DNA of 64,000 nucleotides from Armatimonadota bacterium. Its GTDB lineage: Bacteria > Bacteroidota > Ignavibacteria > OLB7. Position 1 is the first letter of the stretch; each line of letters begins with the position of its first letter. The notes below the pieces were generated by a model. The model was not told the DNA's origin, searched no databases, and saw only the letters and a program-made list of their open reading frames with translations. Location: assembly GCA_020850315.1 (NCBI GenBank), contig JADZEY010000034.1, forward strand, positions 37,436-101,435, in the 5' to 3' direction. The translations under genes and the position numbers were made by a program. Of the stretch, positions 36,663-46,107 are shown piece after piece.

Positions 36663-39503
36663 GTGCCAATCTCAATAACCTTCCGTTCAACCGTGATTCG
36701 ATTTCTATTCCTTCTTGCCTTGCTGGCTGCTGCTCCGTTGCTTCTGGTTGCCCAGCCACGCGATGCGCAACCAGAAGTTGGCCCCGTTACCCGCACGTTT
36801 GCCATCCGCAATGCCCGCATTATTCAGGGGCCGGGGCGGATCATTGAGCGGGGAACGGTGCTGGTTCGCGATGGGCTGATTACTGCGGTGGGAACCAACA
36901 TCACCATCCCGTTCGATGCTGAAATTATTGAGGGGGATTCGATGATGGTCTATGCGGGGTTCATTGACGGGATGTCGAACGCTGGCGTGGCCAAGCCGAA
37001 GGATGAACCAACGTACGACCGCGTTCCCAGCCCCGGCAATCCGCCAAACGACCGCGCCGGAATCCAACCAGAGCGTGATGTCCGCACAATGCTGACCAAC
37101 AACGATCCGTTGCTCGATTCGCTTCGCGCTGCGGGTTTCACCGTGGCGCAAACGGTCCCGCGTGGGCAGATGCTTCCTGGTGCTGGGGCAATCATCAGCC
37201 TGGGGGGCGATTCGCCAAACGACATGGTGATTCGCGGAGGCTCGGCACTATTCGCACAGTTTGTTCCGGCGGTCAACGATGTCTATCCGGCAACCACGTT
37301 TGCCGTCATGGCCAAGTGGCGCAACCTGTACACCAACGCCAAGCAACGCCGCACACAAGCCGAGGCTTACGGCAAAAGCCCGGGTGGAATGGAACGCCCA
37401 ACGTGGGACGCAACTACCGCAGCGTTCTTCCCCGTGGTGGCCGGCCAGCAACCTGTGCTGTTCCGTGTGGACGATGCGCTGGATGTTCGCCGGGTACTCC
37501 ATCTGCAGAAGGACCTTGGTTTCCGATTGATCCTTGCCGGACTGAAAGAGGGATGGGATGCCGAGGAGACCTTGAAAAATGCCAACATCCCCCTCTTCCT
37601 CTCGCTCGATTTTCCGCAGGCTGAAACTGAGAAAAAGGAACAGGATACCGCTGATTCGTTATCCGATTCCACCGACCTCATTCCTCCCGTACCTGCTAAC
37701 CCGTTGCACCGCACCCAACGGCCCGAAGATGTGGCAATGGAACAGAAAGCCTTGAAAACAAAACAGGCCAGCAGCCGCGCCACCTTCTACGCCAACGCAG
37801 GGCGGATGCACCGCGCAGGGGTGAAGTTCGGGTTCAGCACGTTTGGGGCGGCGGCGGGAAAGCTGCGTGAAAATATCCGCACCGCCATTGAGCATGGGCT
37901 GCCGGAGGATGCCGCGCTTGCCGCGCTAACAACCGAACCAGCACGGATGCTTGGGTTGGAGCAGAGCTTGGGAACGGTTGACCCCGGGAAAATTGCCAAC
38001 CTTGTGGTGACAAAAGGATCATGGTTCGCAAAGGAAAGTCCCGTCCGCTACGTGTTTGTTGATGGACGGAAGTATGAGTATGAAGCCCCGAAAGGGAAAG
38101 AAAAAAAAGACAGCACGACCACACCCCAGGCAACACCGCAAGCAGTTGCCGCCGCCGCTGCAATCGGCGACACGCTGATGCAGAACCCTGCGCTTGCCGT
38201 GCGGCGCGATGCCACCAAACGTGGCAACCTTCTGGTGCGCAACGGCACGGTGCTGACAGTGACAACGGGGACGCTGGAGCAGACCGACATCTTGGTGAAC
38301 AACGGGATCATCACAGCCATTGGCAAGGGGCTAACCGCCCCGGCGGGAACCGACACGATTGATGCCACAGGGCAATTTGTGATGCCAGGAATTATTGATG
38401 CCCACAGCCACATTGCCACCACCGACGTGAACGAGTGGACCAGCCCCGTCACCGCCGAAGTCGCCATTCGGGATGTGATAGACCCCTACGACATTGCTAT
38501 CTACCGCGCCCTTGCCGGCGGAAAAACCATTGCCCACGTGATGCACGGATCGGCGAACGCCATTGGCGGCCAGTGCCAAACCATGAAGATGCGCTACGGC
38601 ACAACCGACCCCGAAGGATTGGTGATGGAAAAGGCCCCCCGAACCATCAAGTTTGCGCTGGGTGAAAACCCAACCCGAGTGCACGGGCGCGGGTTCAACG
38701 TCCGCCCCGCAACACGCATGGGGGTGGAGCAAGTGATCCGCGATGCCTTCACCCAAGCACAACGCTACATGGCTGCAAAGGGGCAGCAAGGGAACAACCA
38801 GCGGGCAACGCCACCGGAATATGACCTTCGGCTGGAAACGCTTGCAGCAATTTTGCGCGGGGAAATTCTGGTCCACTGCCACAGCTACCGCGCCGATGAA
38901 ATCCTGATGCTGATGAGGGTCTTCCGCGATTTCGGTATCAAGAAACTCACCTTCCAACACGTCAACGAAGGATTCAAAGTGGCCCCCGAACTTGCCGACT
39001 TCGGCGCGATGGCCTCGGTGTTTGCCGATTGGTGGGCCTACAAATTCGAGGTCTATTACTCCACCGCCTACAACGCCGCAATCCTTACCCGGAACAACGT
39101 CACAACCTCCATCAACTCCGATTCCCCCGAGCTTGACCGCCATCTGAACCACGAGGCAGCAAAGACCATGCGCTACGGTGGATTAACCCATGACGAAGCG
39201 TTGAAACTGATCACCATTAACCCAGCAAAGCAGTTGGGGATTGACGGACGGGTGGGATCCATCGAGGTGGGGAAGGAGGCCGATCTGGCGATCTTCAGTG
39301 CCGATCCGCTGTCGGTGTATGCGGTCTGCCAAAAATCGGTAGTGGATGGCGTAATCCGTTTTGACCGCGATCGCGACCCCGACGATATGCGGCTACGGAT
39401 TGACCCCAAAACCCCAGTGGAAACCAGCACGATTTTCCACGAACACGAGGAGTTCTGCATGAAAGGAACCGAAGGGTTATGGGAGCTGATTCAGGCGAAA
39501 TAA
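36663..39503 (+). CDS. Exported tandem amidohydrolase
   Basis: A 946-aa protein with a signal peptide (VIRFLFLLALLAAAPLLLVAQ). Two amidohydrolase modules are joined. In module 1 the usual HxH of the PGFIDxHxH motif is replaced (YAGFIDGMSNAG), so it should lack the first metal ligands. Module 2 is intact there: FVMPGIIDAHSHIATTD around residue 580, then ILVHCHSYRAD and FQHVNEGF for later His ligands, and SINSDSPELDRH with the catalytic Asp. Both modules carry the beta-barrel KIANLVV/EADLAIF piece. Similar long proteins occur in Bacteroidota; substrates are unknown, perhaps peptides or amides. The first codon is GTG at 36663; a GTG at 36693 would give a shorter signal peptide. Confidence 0.85.
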   Translation: MPISITFRSTVIRFLFLLALLAAAPLLLVAQPRDAQPEVGPVTRTFAIRNARIIQGPGRIIERGTVLVRDGLITAVGTNITIPFDAEIIEGDSMMVYAGFIDGMSNAGVAKPKDEPTYDRVPSPGNPPNDRAGIQPERDVRTMLTNNDPLLDSLRAAGFTVAQTVPRGQMLPGAGAIISLGGDSPNDMVIRGGSALFAQFVPAVNDVYPATTFAVMAKWRNLYTNAKQRRTQAEAYGKSPGGMERPTWDATTAAFFPVVAGQQPVLFRVDDALDVRRVLHLQKDLGFRLILAGLKEGWDAEETLKNANIPLFLSLDFPQAETEKKEQDTADSLSDSTDLIPPVPANPLHRTQRPEDVAMEQKALKTKQASSRATFYANAGRMHRAGVKFGFSTFGAAAGKLRENIRTAIEHGLPEDAALAALTTEPARMLGLEQSLGTVDPGKIANLVVTKGSWFAKESPVRYVFVDGRKYEYEAPKGKEKKDSTTTPQATPQAVAAAAAIGDTLMQNPALAVRRDATKRGNLLVRNGTVLTVTTGTLEQTDILVNNGIITAIGKGLTAPAGTDTIDATGQFVMPGIIDAHSHIATTDVNEWTSPVTAEVAIRDVIDPYDIAIYRALAGGKTIAHVMHGSANAIGGQCQTMKMRYGTTDPEGLVMEKAPRTIKFALGENPTRVHGRGFNVRPATRMGVEQVIRDAFTQAQRYMAAKGQQGNNQRATPPEYDLRLETLAAILRGEILVHCHSYRADEILMLMRVFRDFGIKKLTFQHVNEGFKVAPELADFGAMASVFADWWAYKFEVYYSTAYNAAILTRNNVTTSINSDSPELDRHLNHEAAKTMRYGGLTHDEALKLITINPAKQLGIDGRVGSIEVGKEADLAIFSADPLSVYAVCQKSVVDGVIRFDRDRDPDDMRLRIDPKTPVETSTIFHEHEEFCMKGTEGLWELIQAK

Positions 39504-39514
39504 CCGCCTGGCGA

Positions 39515-40627
39515 TTATCTGCTTTTCCACTCCCTGTAGCTCTCTTTCAGCAGCGATTGGAAGTGATACACCCCTTGCTCACACTCCACCGAAAACCGGC
39601 CACGGTCGTAGGCCCGCGAGGCAACACCCCGCTGCACCCGCTGGCAGATGTCAATGTCTTCGGCTTGGATCCGGTCGCTACTCTCGATATCCTCCTGAAT
39701 AAAAGCCAGAGCTTCGGGGGATTCAATGTCGTCGTAGAAATAATCGAACCGAACCAGCGTGCGGTTGTGCGATAGGGGGATCACAAGGTTGGTTTGCAGC
39801 CGTCCGGGCAAGATGTTCAGCATGAAGTTTGGATAGACGAAGTAGTAGAATGCCTCCCCCGATTCTGCCGCGCCGCCGTAGGGGTGATCTCCGGTGCGGA
39901 GCGGGCTGAACTGCAACGAATACCAACGTGCGGTTTCGGTGATGTAGCTGTTGAACTCCAGCATCTTCATCAACTCAGGATGCACCAGCGGGACGTGGTA
40001 ACCTTCCAGGTAGTTATCAATGTAGATTTTCCAGTTGCACTCCACGTGATACTCCACCCTGCGGAAGAATTGTTTGGTGAGAAGTGAAATCGGGGCAATC
40101 CGTTCGGCAATTCCCTCCATCACCTCGGCAATCGGTGATGGATGCTCCGCCAGATGCACAAAGATCAGCCCTTGCCAGACCGCCACGGTTATGGGAATCA
40201 ACCCGTAATCATCGCGGTTGAACAACGCCACACGGTCAAATTTTGGCACCCCGCGCAACGCTCCATCCAGGCGATACGTCCAGCCGTGGTACTTGCATTG
40301 TAGCATCGTGCAGTTCCCCGATTCATCGGTGGCCAGCGGCCCGCCACGGTGGCGGCAGACGTTGTAGAATCCCCGCAAAATTCCGTCGCGGTCGCGAAGC
40401 AGAATCAGCGGGTTATCGGCCACGGTGGCAAGGAAGTAATCGCCTGGGTTCGCCACCTGGCCCAAATGCCCAACCCACTGCCATGTCTGCAAAAAAATTG
40501 CTTCGCGGTCAAGCTGGTGGAACTCTGGATTGCTGTACCAATCGGAAGGGATCGTCTGCGAGCGCTCAATCGGGGAAACAGAAAGCGTTTGCTCGGTAAG
40601 GGTTGGGAAAGGTTGTGGGTTGCTCAT
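39515..40627 (-). CDS. Rieske-type ring-hydroxylating oxygenase, large subunit
   Basis: A 370-aa protein with an N-terminal Rieske [2Fe-2S] domain: Cys91-x-His93 in NVCRHRGGPL and Cys111-x2-His114 in LQCKYHGWTYRLDG. The catalytic mononuclear iron site is in the segment NWKIYIDNYLEGYHVPLVHP, with the two His, and an Asp further on. It would oxidise a small organic substrate using NADH-derived electrons and O2. The substrate is not apparent; the family includes choline and carnitine monooxygenases and aromatic dioxygenases. The separate reductase is not in the window. ATG at 40627 chosen from the domain boundary. Confidence 0.88.
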   Translation of the reverse strand: MSNPQPFPTLTEQTLSVSPIERSQTIPSDWYSNPEFHQLDREAIFLQTWQWVGHLGQVANPGDYFLATVADNPLILLRDRDGILRGFYNVCRHRGGPLATDESGNCTMLQCKYHGWTYRLDGALRGVPKFDRVALFNRDDYGLIPITVAVWQGLIFVHLAEHPSPIAEVMEGIAERIAPISLLTKQFFRRVEYHVECNWKIYIDNYLEGYHVPLVHPELMKMLEFNSYITETARWYSLQFSPLRTGDHPYGGAAESGEAFYYFVYPNFMLNILPGRLQTNLVIPLSHNRTLVRFDYFYDDIESPEALAFIQEDIESSDRIQAEDIDICQRVQRGVASRAYDRGRFSVECEQGVYHFQSLLKESYREWKSR

Positions 40628-40728
40628 GTGCAGATTCTGGTGCATGATGAAATGCTGCGCGGTGGGCGGAAGCACCGCGCAAAATAGCATCAATCATTGT
40701 TGAGCGCAGCCAGCCGGGGGCTGGGCAA

Positions 40729-42051
40729 TTACGCCACGGCACGCGTCTGGGCAGCAAGCTGGTGCGATTCTTCGGCAACGACTTTGGAGGGGATGTAGCG
40801 GAACTGCCCTTGCCGCCCGGCTATCTCAATCCCGGCATCCAACACCATCTGGCGCAGCTTCCGGATAGCCTCGCCCCCTCCTTGCTCAAATATCGGATAT
40901 GCGTTGGGTGTGATGGTCTCCCCTTCCCGATGGAAGGTCCCACGCATTAACCCAAGCTGCTGGATATGCTCCTCAAAATCATGCTGTTTTTCGGCAACGC
41001 TGCGTTGGTCGTTATCGGGAACGGTGCACTCCACCGTGAAATAGTGATCCCCCCCTTGCTGCCCGAAGTATTTGCTGAACGTGGTGATCCGTTTCCATGG
41101 GCCGTTGGGGGTGAAGTTGTAGAGGAATGCCCCGTTGTAATCAACATCACCGCTAAGCCGGTAGAAGAGCGAAAGGAGCGTAAGATAGCGGAGCTTGAAG
41201 GTGGGCTGAAGCCCCAAATACTCTAGCAACGTGGGAATCGGGATGGTGGAGATCACCCGGTCGAACTGTTCGGTGCGGCCATCGGCAGTGATGGTGAAGT
41301 GATTGCCAACCCGCCGTATCTGTTGGATGGTTGCTGAGGTTCTCACGTCCACTCCATCAGCATTAAGCAGCGTTTCTATTGCTGCATACACCACCCCGAA
41401 GCCTTCCCTGGGGGGAGTCCAACCAACCCAATGGCCGTTGTTCTGGTGGTTGATAGGCAGGTAGGTAAGCAGCCGTTTGGCAAATTTTTTTGCCAGCTGC
41501 TTGCTGGTGTAGCCGTCGAACATTTCTTGCAAACGCTGCCGTGCAAAGGCAACATCAATGGCCACATCTGGCACGCCGTAGAATCGTTCAAGGTAACGCT
41601 GCAAGCCGCTTTGGCGATACACCCGGTCGCCGATATGCCAACGGATATAACCACCCAGTGTATCGCGCCGATAGTGGCGAACCCGGCCCGCGCAAAGGCT
41701 GGCGGCTGCCAGCAATGCCCCTGCCATCCCGTGATCCCGCACGTATCCCCGCAGGGTCAGCGGGTAGCCATCCAGCGTCCCGTTGGGCGTTACCGACTGG
41801 CTACGGTGAGGTTGCTTGTGGAAGGATTCGGCCACCTCCGGAAACGTGCGGAACAGCTGGTGCTGCGCGTCGAAAACGAACGCACCGATGTCGTAGCTTA
41901 GGCCGTTGATCCTGTGGCTACGGTGCAGTCCCCCCAGCCGTTCCTCCTTCTCAATCAACGTCACGTGAAGGTCATTCCGGCGGGCCAGCTCCCGCGCCAG
42001 AACCACCCCGGCAATGCCACCACCAAGCAGAGCAATTCGAGTCTGTTTCAT
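40729..42051 (-). CDS. FAD-dependent oxidoreductase, UDP-galactopyranose-mutase/PPO-like
   Basis: A 440-aa flavoprotein with an N-terminal Rossmann FAD motif (IALLGGGIAGVVLARELARRN, Gly-rich loop 9-15) and the companion IEKEERLGGLHRS and YDIGAFVFD. The central part includes SGLQRYLERFYG, WTPPREGFGVVYAAIETLL and FDRVISTIPIPTLLEYLG, which is reminiscent of protoporphyrinogen oxidase or UDP-galactopyranose mutase. It may remodel a sugar nucleotide or a polyene; the substrate is not clear. It is 101 bp upstream of the Rieske gene on the same strand, so the two may form an operon. ATG at 42051 begins exactly at the flavin fold. Confidence 0.8.
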   Translation of the reverse strand: MKQTRIALLGGGIAGVVLARELARRNDLHVTLIEKEERLGGLHRSHRINGLSYDIGAFVFDAQHQLFRTFPEVAESFHKQPHRSQSVTPNGTLDGYPLTLRGYVRDHGMAGALLAAASLCAGRVRHYRRDTLGGYIRWHIGDRVYRQSGLQRYLERFYGVPDVAIDVAFARQRLQEMFDGYTSKQLAKKFAKRLLTYLPINHQNNGHWVGWTPPREGFGVVYAAIETLLNADGVDVRTSATIQQIRRVGNHFTITADGRTEQFDRVISTIPIPTLLEYLGLQPTFKLRYLTLLSLFYRLSGDVDYNGAFLYNFTPNGPWKRITTFSKYFGQQGGDHYFTVECTVPDNDQRSVAEKQHDFEEHIQQLGLMRGTFHREGETITPNAYPIFEQGGGEAIRKLRQMVLDAGIEIAGRQGQFRYIPSKVVAEESHQLAAQTRAVA

Positions 42052-42233
42052 ATACACTGCTAACACAGGCATTCTTCCAAATGTTAGCAAGGGGATGAAT
42101 AATTGCACTATCGTTTCGCCAACCTCCATCCGCCGTTACGCCCCAAAAATCCGATGCCCACGAACAATCACCCGCTGACATTTTCCTGACAACAACTGAA
42201 CCCAACGCTGACAAGCGCGGATTGCCGCTCCGA

Positions 42234-42241
42234 TAGTTTTG
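42234..42241 (+). promoter_or_regulatory. Bacteroidota-type -7 box before the TonB receptor gene
   Basis: TAGTTTTG fits TAnnTTTG and lies 56 bp before the ATG at 42298. The -33 region has no clear TTG at 19-21 bp. Confidence 0.4.
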
Positions 42242-42297
42242 CAGCCGTCCTTGCAAGGCGCGTACTTCTATCACATTCACAAAGGGTTCTGTAGCTC

Positions 42298-45039
42298 ATG
42301 ACAACTTCCCTCACAACGATTACACTGCTTGGTTTGATCCTCCTTTCCATTTCTGCACAGGCACAAACCGGGGCAGTAACTGGCACCGTAACCGACGCAG
42401 CAACTGGCGTTCCGCTCAGTGGCGCAACGGTGCGATTGGTAAACGAACAAGACACCACACAACTGCGCGGAGCCTACACCACTCCGCAGGGGAAATTTGC
42501 CGTGCGCCAACTTCCTGACGGACGTTGGCGGGCAACCGTGACTGTCATTGGATACCGCCCAATGCCGCCGCAAACCGTGACGGTGCAATCCGGGCAAACC
42601 GCAACGCTGAACGCCACGTTGCAAGAAGAATCGCTGATGCTGAACGGCATCACCGTGACCGCTTCGCGCAAGGTGGAGAAGGCACTGGAAGCACCAGCAT
42701 CGGTGACGGTGCTGAACACCGAAGCAATCACATCAACCCCAACGCTTACCCATGTGGAGCATTTGCGCGGCGTTGCCGGGGTTGACATTGCGCAAAAAGG
42801 GGTGGCGCAGTTCGAGATGGTGACGCGCGGGTTCAGCAACGTCTTCAGCGGCCAGCTTCTGACGCTGGTGGATGGCCGCAATGCCGGGTTGCCATCGCTT
42901 CGGGCAAACGTCCCAACGCTGGTCCCCACCACCAACAGCGACATGGAGCGGATGGAGTTGGTGCGCGGGCCGGGCTCGGCACTCTACGGCCCAAACGCTT
43001 CGGCGGGGGTGCTGAACATTATCACTAAATCCCCGCTTGCTTCGCAGGGGACAACTGTTGAGCTTGCCAGCGGGTTCATCAGCGACACAGCCTCGGCGGC
43101 GATTGGCCCGGTGATGCAAGCCGCAATCCGCCATGCTGGGGTGATTGGCGATAACGTCGGCTACAAAATCTCCGGCCAATACTCTGGCAGCGAAGATTGG
43201 AGTTTTAGCGACCCAGTGGAAACCGAAGCCCGCGCCAGCGCGATTGCCGCAGGCAGCCTGGCCGACACATTGAAGATTGGAAAGCGGGAAAAAAACGTTG
43301 AGCGGTTTGGCCTGGATGGCCGCGTGGATATGGTGCTGAACGACAACGCCACCCTTAGCCTGAACGGCGGCTACAACCAACTGATAAACGGAGTTGAGCT
43401 AACCGACGTTGGGGCGGCGCAAGGGAAAGGGTGGAGCTTTGCCCATGCCGGTGCGCGCCTGAACTGGGGTGAGCTATTGGTGCAAGGGTTTCTGAACAAA
43501 AGTGATGCTGGCCAAACGTATCTGCTTCGCAGTGGCAACGCAATCGTGGATCGCTCGCAGCAGATTGTGGGGCGTGTGCAGCACTCCACAACCCTTAGCG
43601 ACCAGCTTGGCTTCACCTACGGTGGCGACCTGTTCCTGACCCAGCCGGAAACGGAAGGGACACTTACCGGGCGGAATGAGGATGATGATAACATCACCGA
43701 GTTCGGGGCATATCTGCAGACCGAGGCGCATCTGCTTGAGAACAAGTTAGACCTTCTGCTTACTGGCCGCCTTGATCTGAACAACCGTCTGGAGGATCCG
43801 GTGTTCTCGCCACGGGCCGCGCTTATCTACAAGCCGGATAACAACCAAAGCGTTCGGCTAACGTTCAACACCGCCTACAACACGCCAACAACCAACGATC
43901 TGTTCTTGGATCTGGTGTTCCAGCGCGACGTGTTTGGGTTTGGCGCAATCAGCCCAGAGTTCGGGACGGCGTATGGTGTGGACTTGCGAACCGTTGGCGT
44001 TCCCGAAACAGGATTCACCTTCAACCAAAGCAATGGCGCGTACCTGATGAACTCCAAATTTGCCGACCCGTCGCAGGCGATTCCGGTCAGCACCGAAGCG
44101 TTGTGGCCGATTGCTGTTGGGGTGCTTGCTGCGCAAGGGGTTGACATCTCGGCCATCCCCGCGCCAACCGAAGAACAGGTTCACAGCTTCATGGCGTTGC
44201 TGGATCCGAACGACGCGCAAAACCCCTTCAAGCCGATTGCTGCCCCAACCAACATCCAACGGCTGAAGCCAACAACAACGCAGACAATTGAGGTTGGCTA
44301 CAAAGGGGCAATCGCCGACCGGCTTGAGCTGGCGGTGGACCTGTATCGGTCGCAGATTGAGAACTTCACGGCAACGCAAATCATCACCCCGAACGCATTC
44401 CTGAACGGTGCGGAGTTGGCGGCTTACGTGCAGCCGTTTATCAGCGGTGGATTGCAGCAGCAGGGGATCCCGCAGCCAGTGGCCGATTCGATTGCCACCG
44501 CGCAGGCCGCAATGATGGGGGAAACGGTTGGCGCGCTGCCAATGGGAACCATCAGCCCGACGAACTCACCCGACCCCACCGCACTGATTGCTGCCCCACG
44601 CAACTACGGCCAAGTAAGCGTCACCGGCGTGGACCTTGCGGCCAACTACCGCATCAACGACCAGTGGGGAATCGGCGCAACGTACAGCTTCCTGAGCGAC
44701 AACTACTTTGAAAACTTGGATGGGGCCGGCGATCTTTCGCTGAACGCACCAAAAAACAAGGGGTCGCTGGCGTTGCGCTATTCCAACAGCAGCGTTGGGT
44801 TCCGTGCCGAAGGGCGTTACCGCTACACCGAAGGGTTCCGGATGAAAAGTGGAGTGTATGAAGGTGACATCCCCTCCTACGGCTTGGTGGACCTGACGCT
44901 TGGCTACCGGATTGCTGGGTTGAAGAACCTTGACCTGACACTAACCGCACAAAACCTGCTGAACAAGGTACACCAGGAGTTCATGGGCGCGCCAGCCGTT
45001 GGCCGCAGCGTGCTTGTTCGGGGAAGCCTCTCGTTCTAA
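42298..45039 (+). CDS. TonB-dependent outer-membrane receptor with CarboxypepD_reg-like domain
   Basis: A 913-aa protein with a signal peptide (MTTSLTTITLLGLILLSISA, cleavage after AQAQ). Residues ~25-105 are a CarboxypepD_reg-like beta-sandwich (GTVTDAATGVPLSGATVRLVN). The plug domain follows with ITVTASRKVEKALEAPASV, EHLRGVAGVDIAQKG and MELVRGPGSALYGPNASAGV. The barrel ends with the consensus last strand ending in VRGSLSF. It would import a siderophore, vitamin or sugar with TonB energy. Long extracellular loops contain NSPDPTALIAAP and VSTEALWPIAVGVL. No SusD gene is adjacent, so it is not a classic Sus pair. Confidence 0.93.
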   Translation: MTTSLTTITLLGLILLSISAQAQTGAVTGTVTDAATGVPLSGATVRLVNEQDTTQLRGAYTTPQGKFAVRQLPDGRWRATVTVIGYRPMPPQTVTVQSGQTATLNATLQEESLMLNGITVTASRKVEKALEAPASVTVLNTEAITSTPTLTHVEHLRGVAGVDIAQKGVAQFEMVTRGFSNVFSGQLLTLVDGRNAGLPSLRANVPTLVPTTNSDMERMELVRGPGSALYGPNASAGVLNIITKSPLASQGTTVELASGFISDTASAAIGPVMQAAIRHAGVIGDNVGYKISGQYSGSEDWSFSDPVETEARASAIAAGSLADTLKIGKREKNVERFGLDGRVDMVLNDNATLSLNGGYNQLINGVELTDVGAAQGKGWSFAHAGARLNWGELLVQGFLNKSDAGQTYLLRSGNAIVDRSQQIVGRVQHSTTLSDQLGFTYGGDLFLTQPETEGTLTGRNEDDDNITEFGAYLQTEAHLLENKLDLLLTGRLDLNNRLEDPVFSPRAALIYKPDNNQSVRLTFNTAYNTPTTNDLFLDLVFQRDVFGFGAISPEFGTAYGVDLRTVGVPETGFTFNQSNGAYLMNSKFADPSQAIPVSTEALWPIAVGVLAAQGVDISAIPAPTEEQVHSFMALLDPNDAQNPFKPIAAPTNIQRLKPTTTQTIEVGYKGAIADRLELAVDLYRSQIENFTATQIITPNAFLNGAELAAYVQPFISGGLQQQGIPQPVADSIATAQAAMMGETVGALPMGTISPTNSPDPTALIAAPRNYGQVSVTGVDLAANYRINDQWGIGATYSFLSDNYFENLDGAGDLSLNAPKNKGSLALRYSNSSVGFRAEGRYRYTEGFRMKSGVYEGDIPSYGLVDLTLGYRIAGLKNLDLTLTAQNLLNKVHQEFMGAPAVGRSVLVRGSLSF

Positions 45040-45086
45040 TTGCCTAGGAGAAAGAGAGAGGGAAGCGTTGATTGAGGGAGAGCAAT

Positions 45087-45124
45087 CAGCAAGCCGGAAC
45101 CAAGTGATGGGTTCCGGCTTGCTG
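45087..45124 (+). terminator. Hairpin after the TonB receptor gene
   Basis: CAGCAAGCCGGAACC (45087-45101) pairs with its complement (45110-45124) around an 8-nt loop. No T-run follows, so termination strength is uncertain. Confidence 0.6.
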
Positions 45125-45231
45125 GCGTTGTGGCCTCACTGCTGAAAAAAAAAGGCTCAATCACCCAGAAGGAGCGATGGGGAGAAGAAAACAGAGCATA
45201 ATTTTACCAGTAGAACACCGGAGGGAACATC

Positions 45232-46023
45232 ATGGCATTACTGATCATTGGCCTGCTGCTGGTTGCGGTGGGCGGATTGCTTCTCTACTTGCGAAGCCGC
45301 GCACAGGGGCGACTGTTAGAAATCGGATTCACGGAAACCGTAACCACCCAAGAGGTTCGCGAACTTCACGGGCAGATTGCTGCCGAGCTTGGGCCGGGCG
45401 GGTTCAGCCAGATTGTTGAACTAAAAGGGAAGCTCCATTGCGCCGCCCCCCTTACTGCCGAACTCTCCGGCCAGCCATGCGCCTACTACACCATGAGTGT
45501 GGAGGAACGCTACGAAGAAACCTACCAAGAACAAGATGGCCAGGGGGGAACCCGCACCGCCACCCGCAATGGCAGCACCATTGTGGCCAGCAACAGCCAA
45601 TCAGCATTCTTCCAGCTGCACGATGCAACTGGGGAAATCACCGTAAACCCCACCGGGGCCGAGATTCACCCACGGCAGGTGGTGAGTAGGTTCGAGCCAT
45701 GTACTGGCGGGCCTTCGGTTACTGTGGGGGGATTCACGTTGCAGGTTGGCGTTGGGCTGGGGGGAAAAAGGGTTCAGGGGTATCACTACACCGAATCCAT
45801 CCTTCCGCTCGATGCTCAGCTTTACCTTCTTGGCGAAGCCACCGACACCAGTGGCGAACTAACGGTGCAGAAACCACGCGAGAAAAAGCCGTTCATCATC
45901 TCCTTAAAAACAGAAGAGGAGCTTGTTCGCGGGGCGCAGGGGAGCATTGCATGGTATCTGTACGGGGCGATTGCTGCGTTCGCAATCGGTGCGGTGTTCA
46001 TCGTTATCAAGATTCTACGATAA
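45232..46023 (+). CDS. GIDE-like (MUL1-like) membrane protein
   Basis: A 263-aa protein with an N-terminal membrane helix (MALLIIGLLLVAVGGLLLYL), a beta-rich domain of the GIDE/BAM type (KGKLHCAAPLTAELSGQPCAYYTMSVEERYEE, then STIVASNSQSAFFQLHDATG and FTLQVGVGLGGKRVQGYHYTESILPLDAQLYLLGEA) and a C-terminal helix (WYLYGAIAAFAIGAVFIVI). In eukaryotes this domain sits next to a RING E3 ligase; no RING is present here. Its bacterial role is not established. A plausible ribosome site (GGAGGG) precedes the ATG. Confidence 0.78.
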   Translation: MALLIIGLLLVAVGGLLLYLRSRAQGRLLEIGFTETVTTQEVRELHGQIAAELGPGGFSQIVELKGKLHCAAPLTAELSGQPCAYYTMSVEERYEETYQEQDGQGGTRTATRNGSTIVASNSQSAFFQLHDATGEITVNPTGAEIHPRQVVSRFEPCTGGPSVTVGGFTLQVGVGLGGKRVQGYHYTESILPLDAQLYLLGEATDTSGELTVQKPREKKPFIISLKTEEELVRGAQGSIAWYLYGAIAAFAIGAVFIVIKILR

Positions 46024-46107
46024 GCTGGGTATTGCTGCCACAAAAAGTGTGCTGAGGCGGTAATTTCTTTTTGGCTTCGGCATTTTTGCAGACTAACATT
46101 GGCAGCA

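Noticed and set aside
36663..37151. Possible separate short gene before the amidohydrolase
   Set aside because: The frame continues unbroken into the amidohydrolase module 1, so it is the N-terminal part of one protein.
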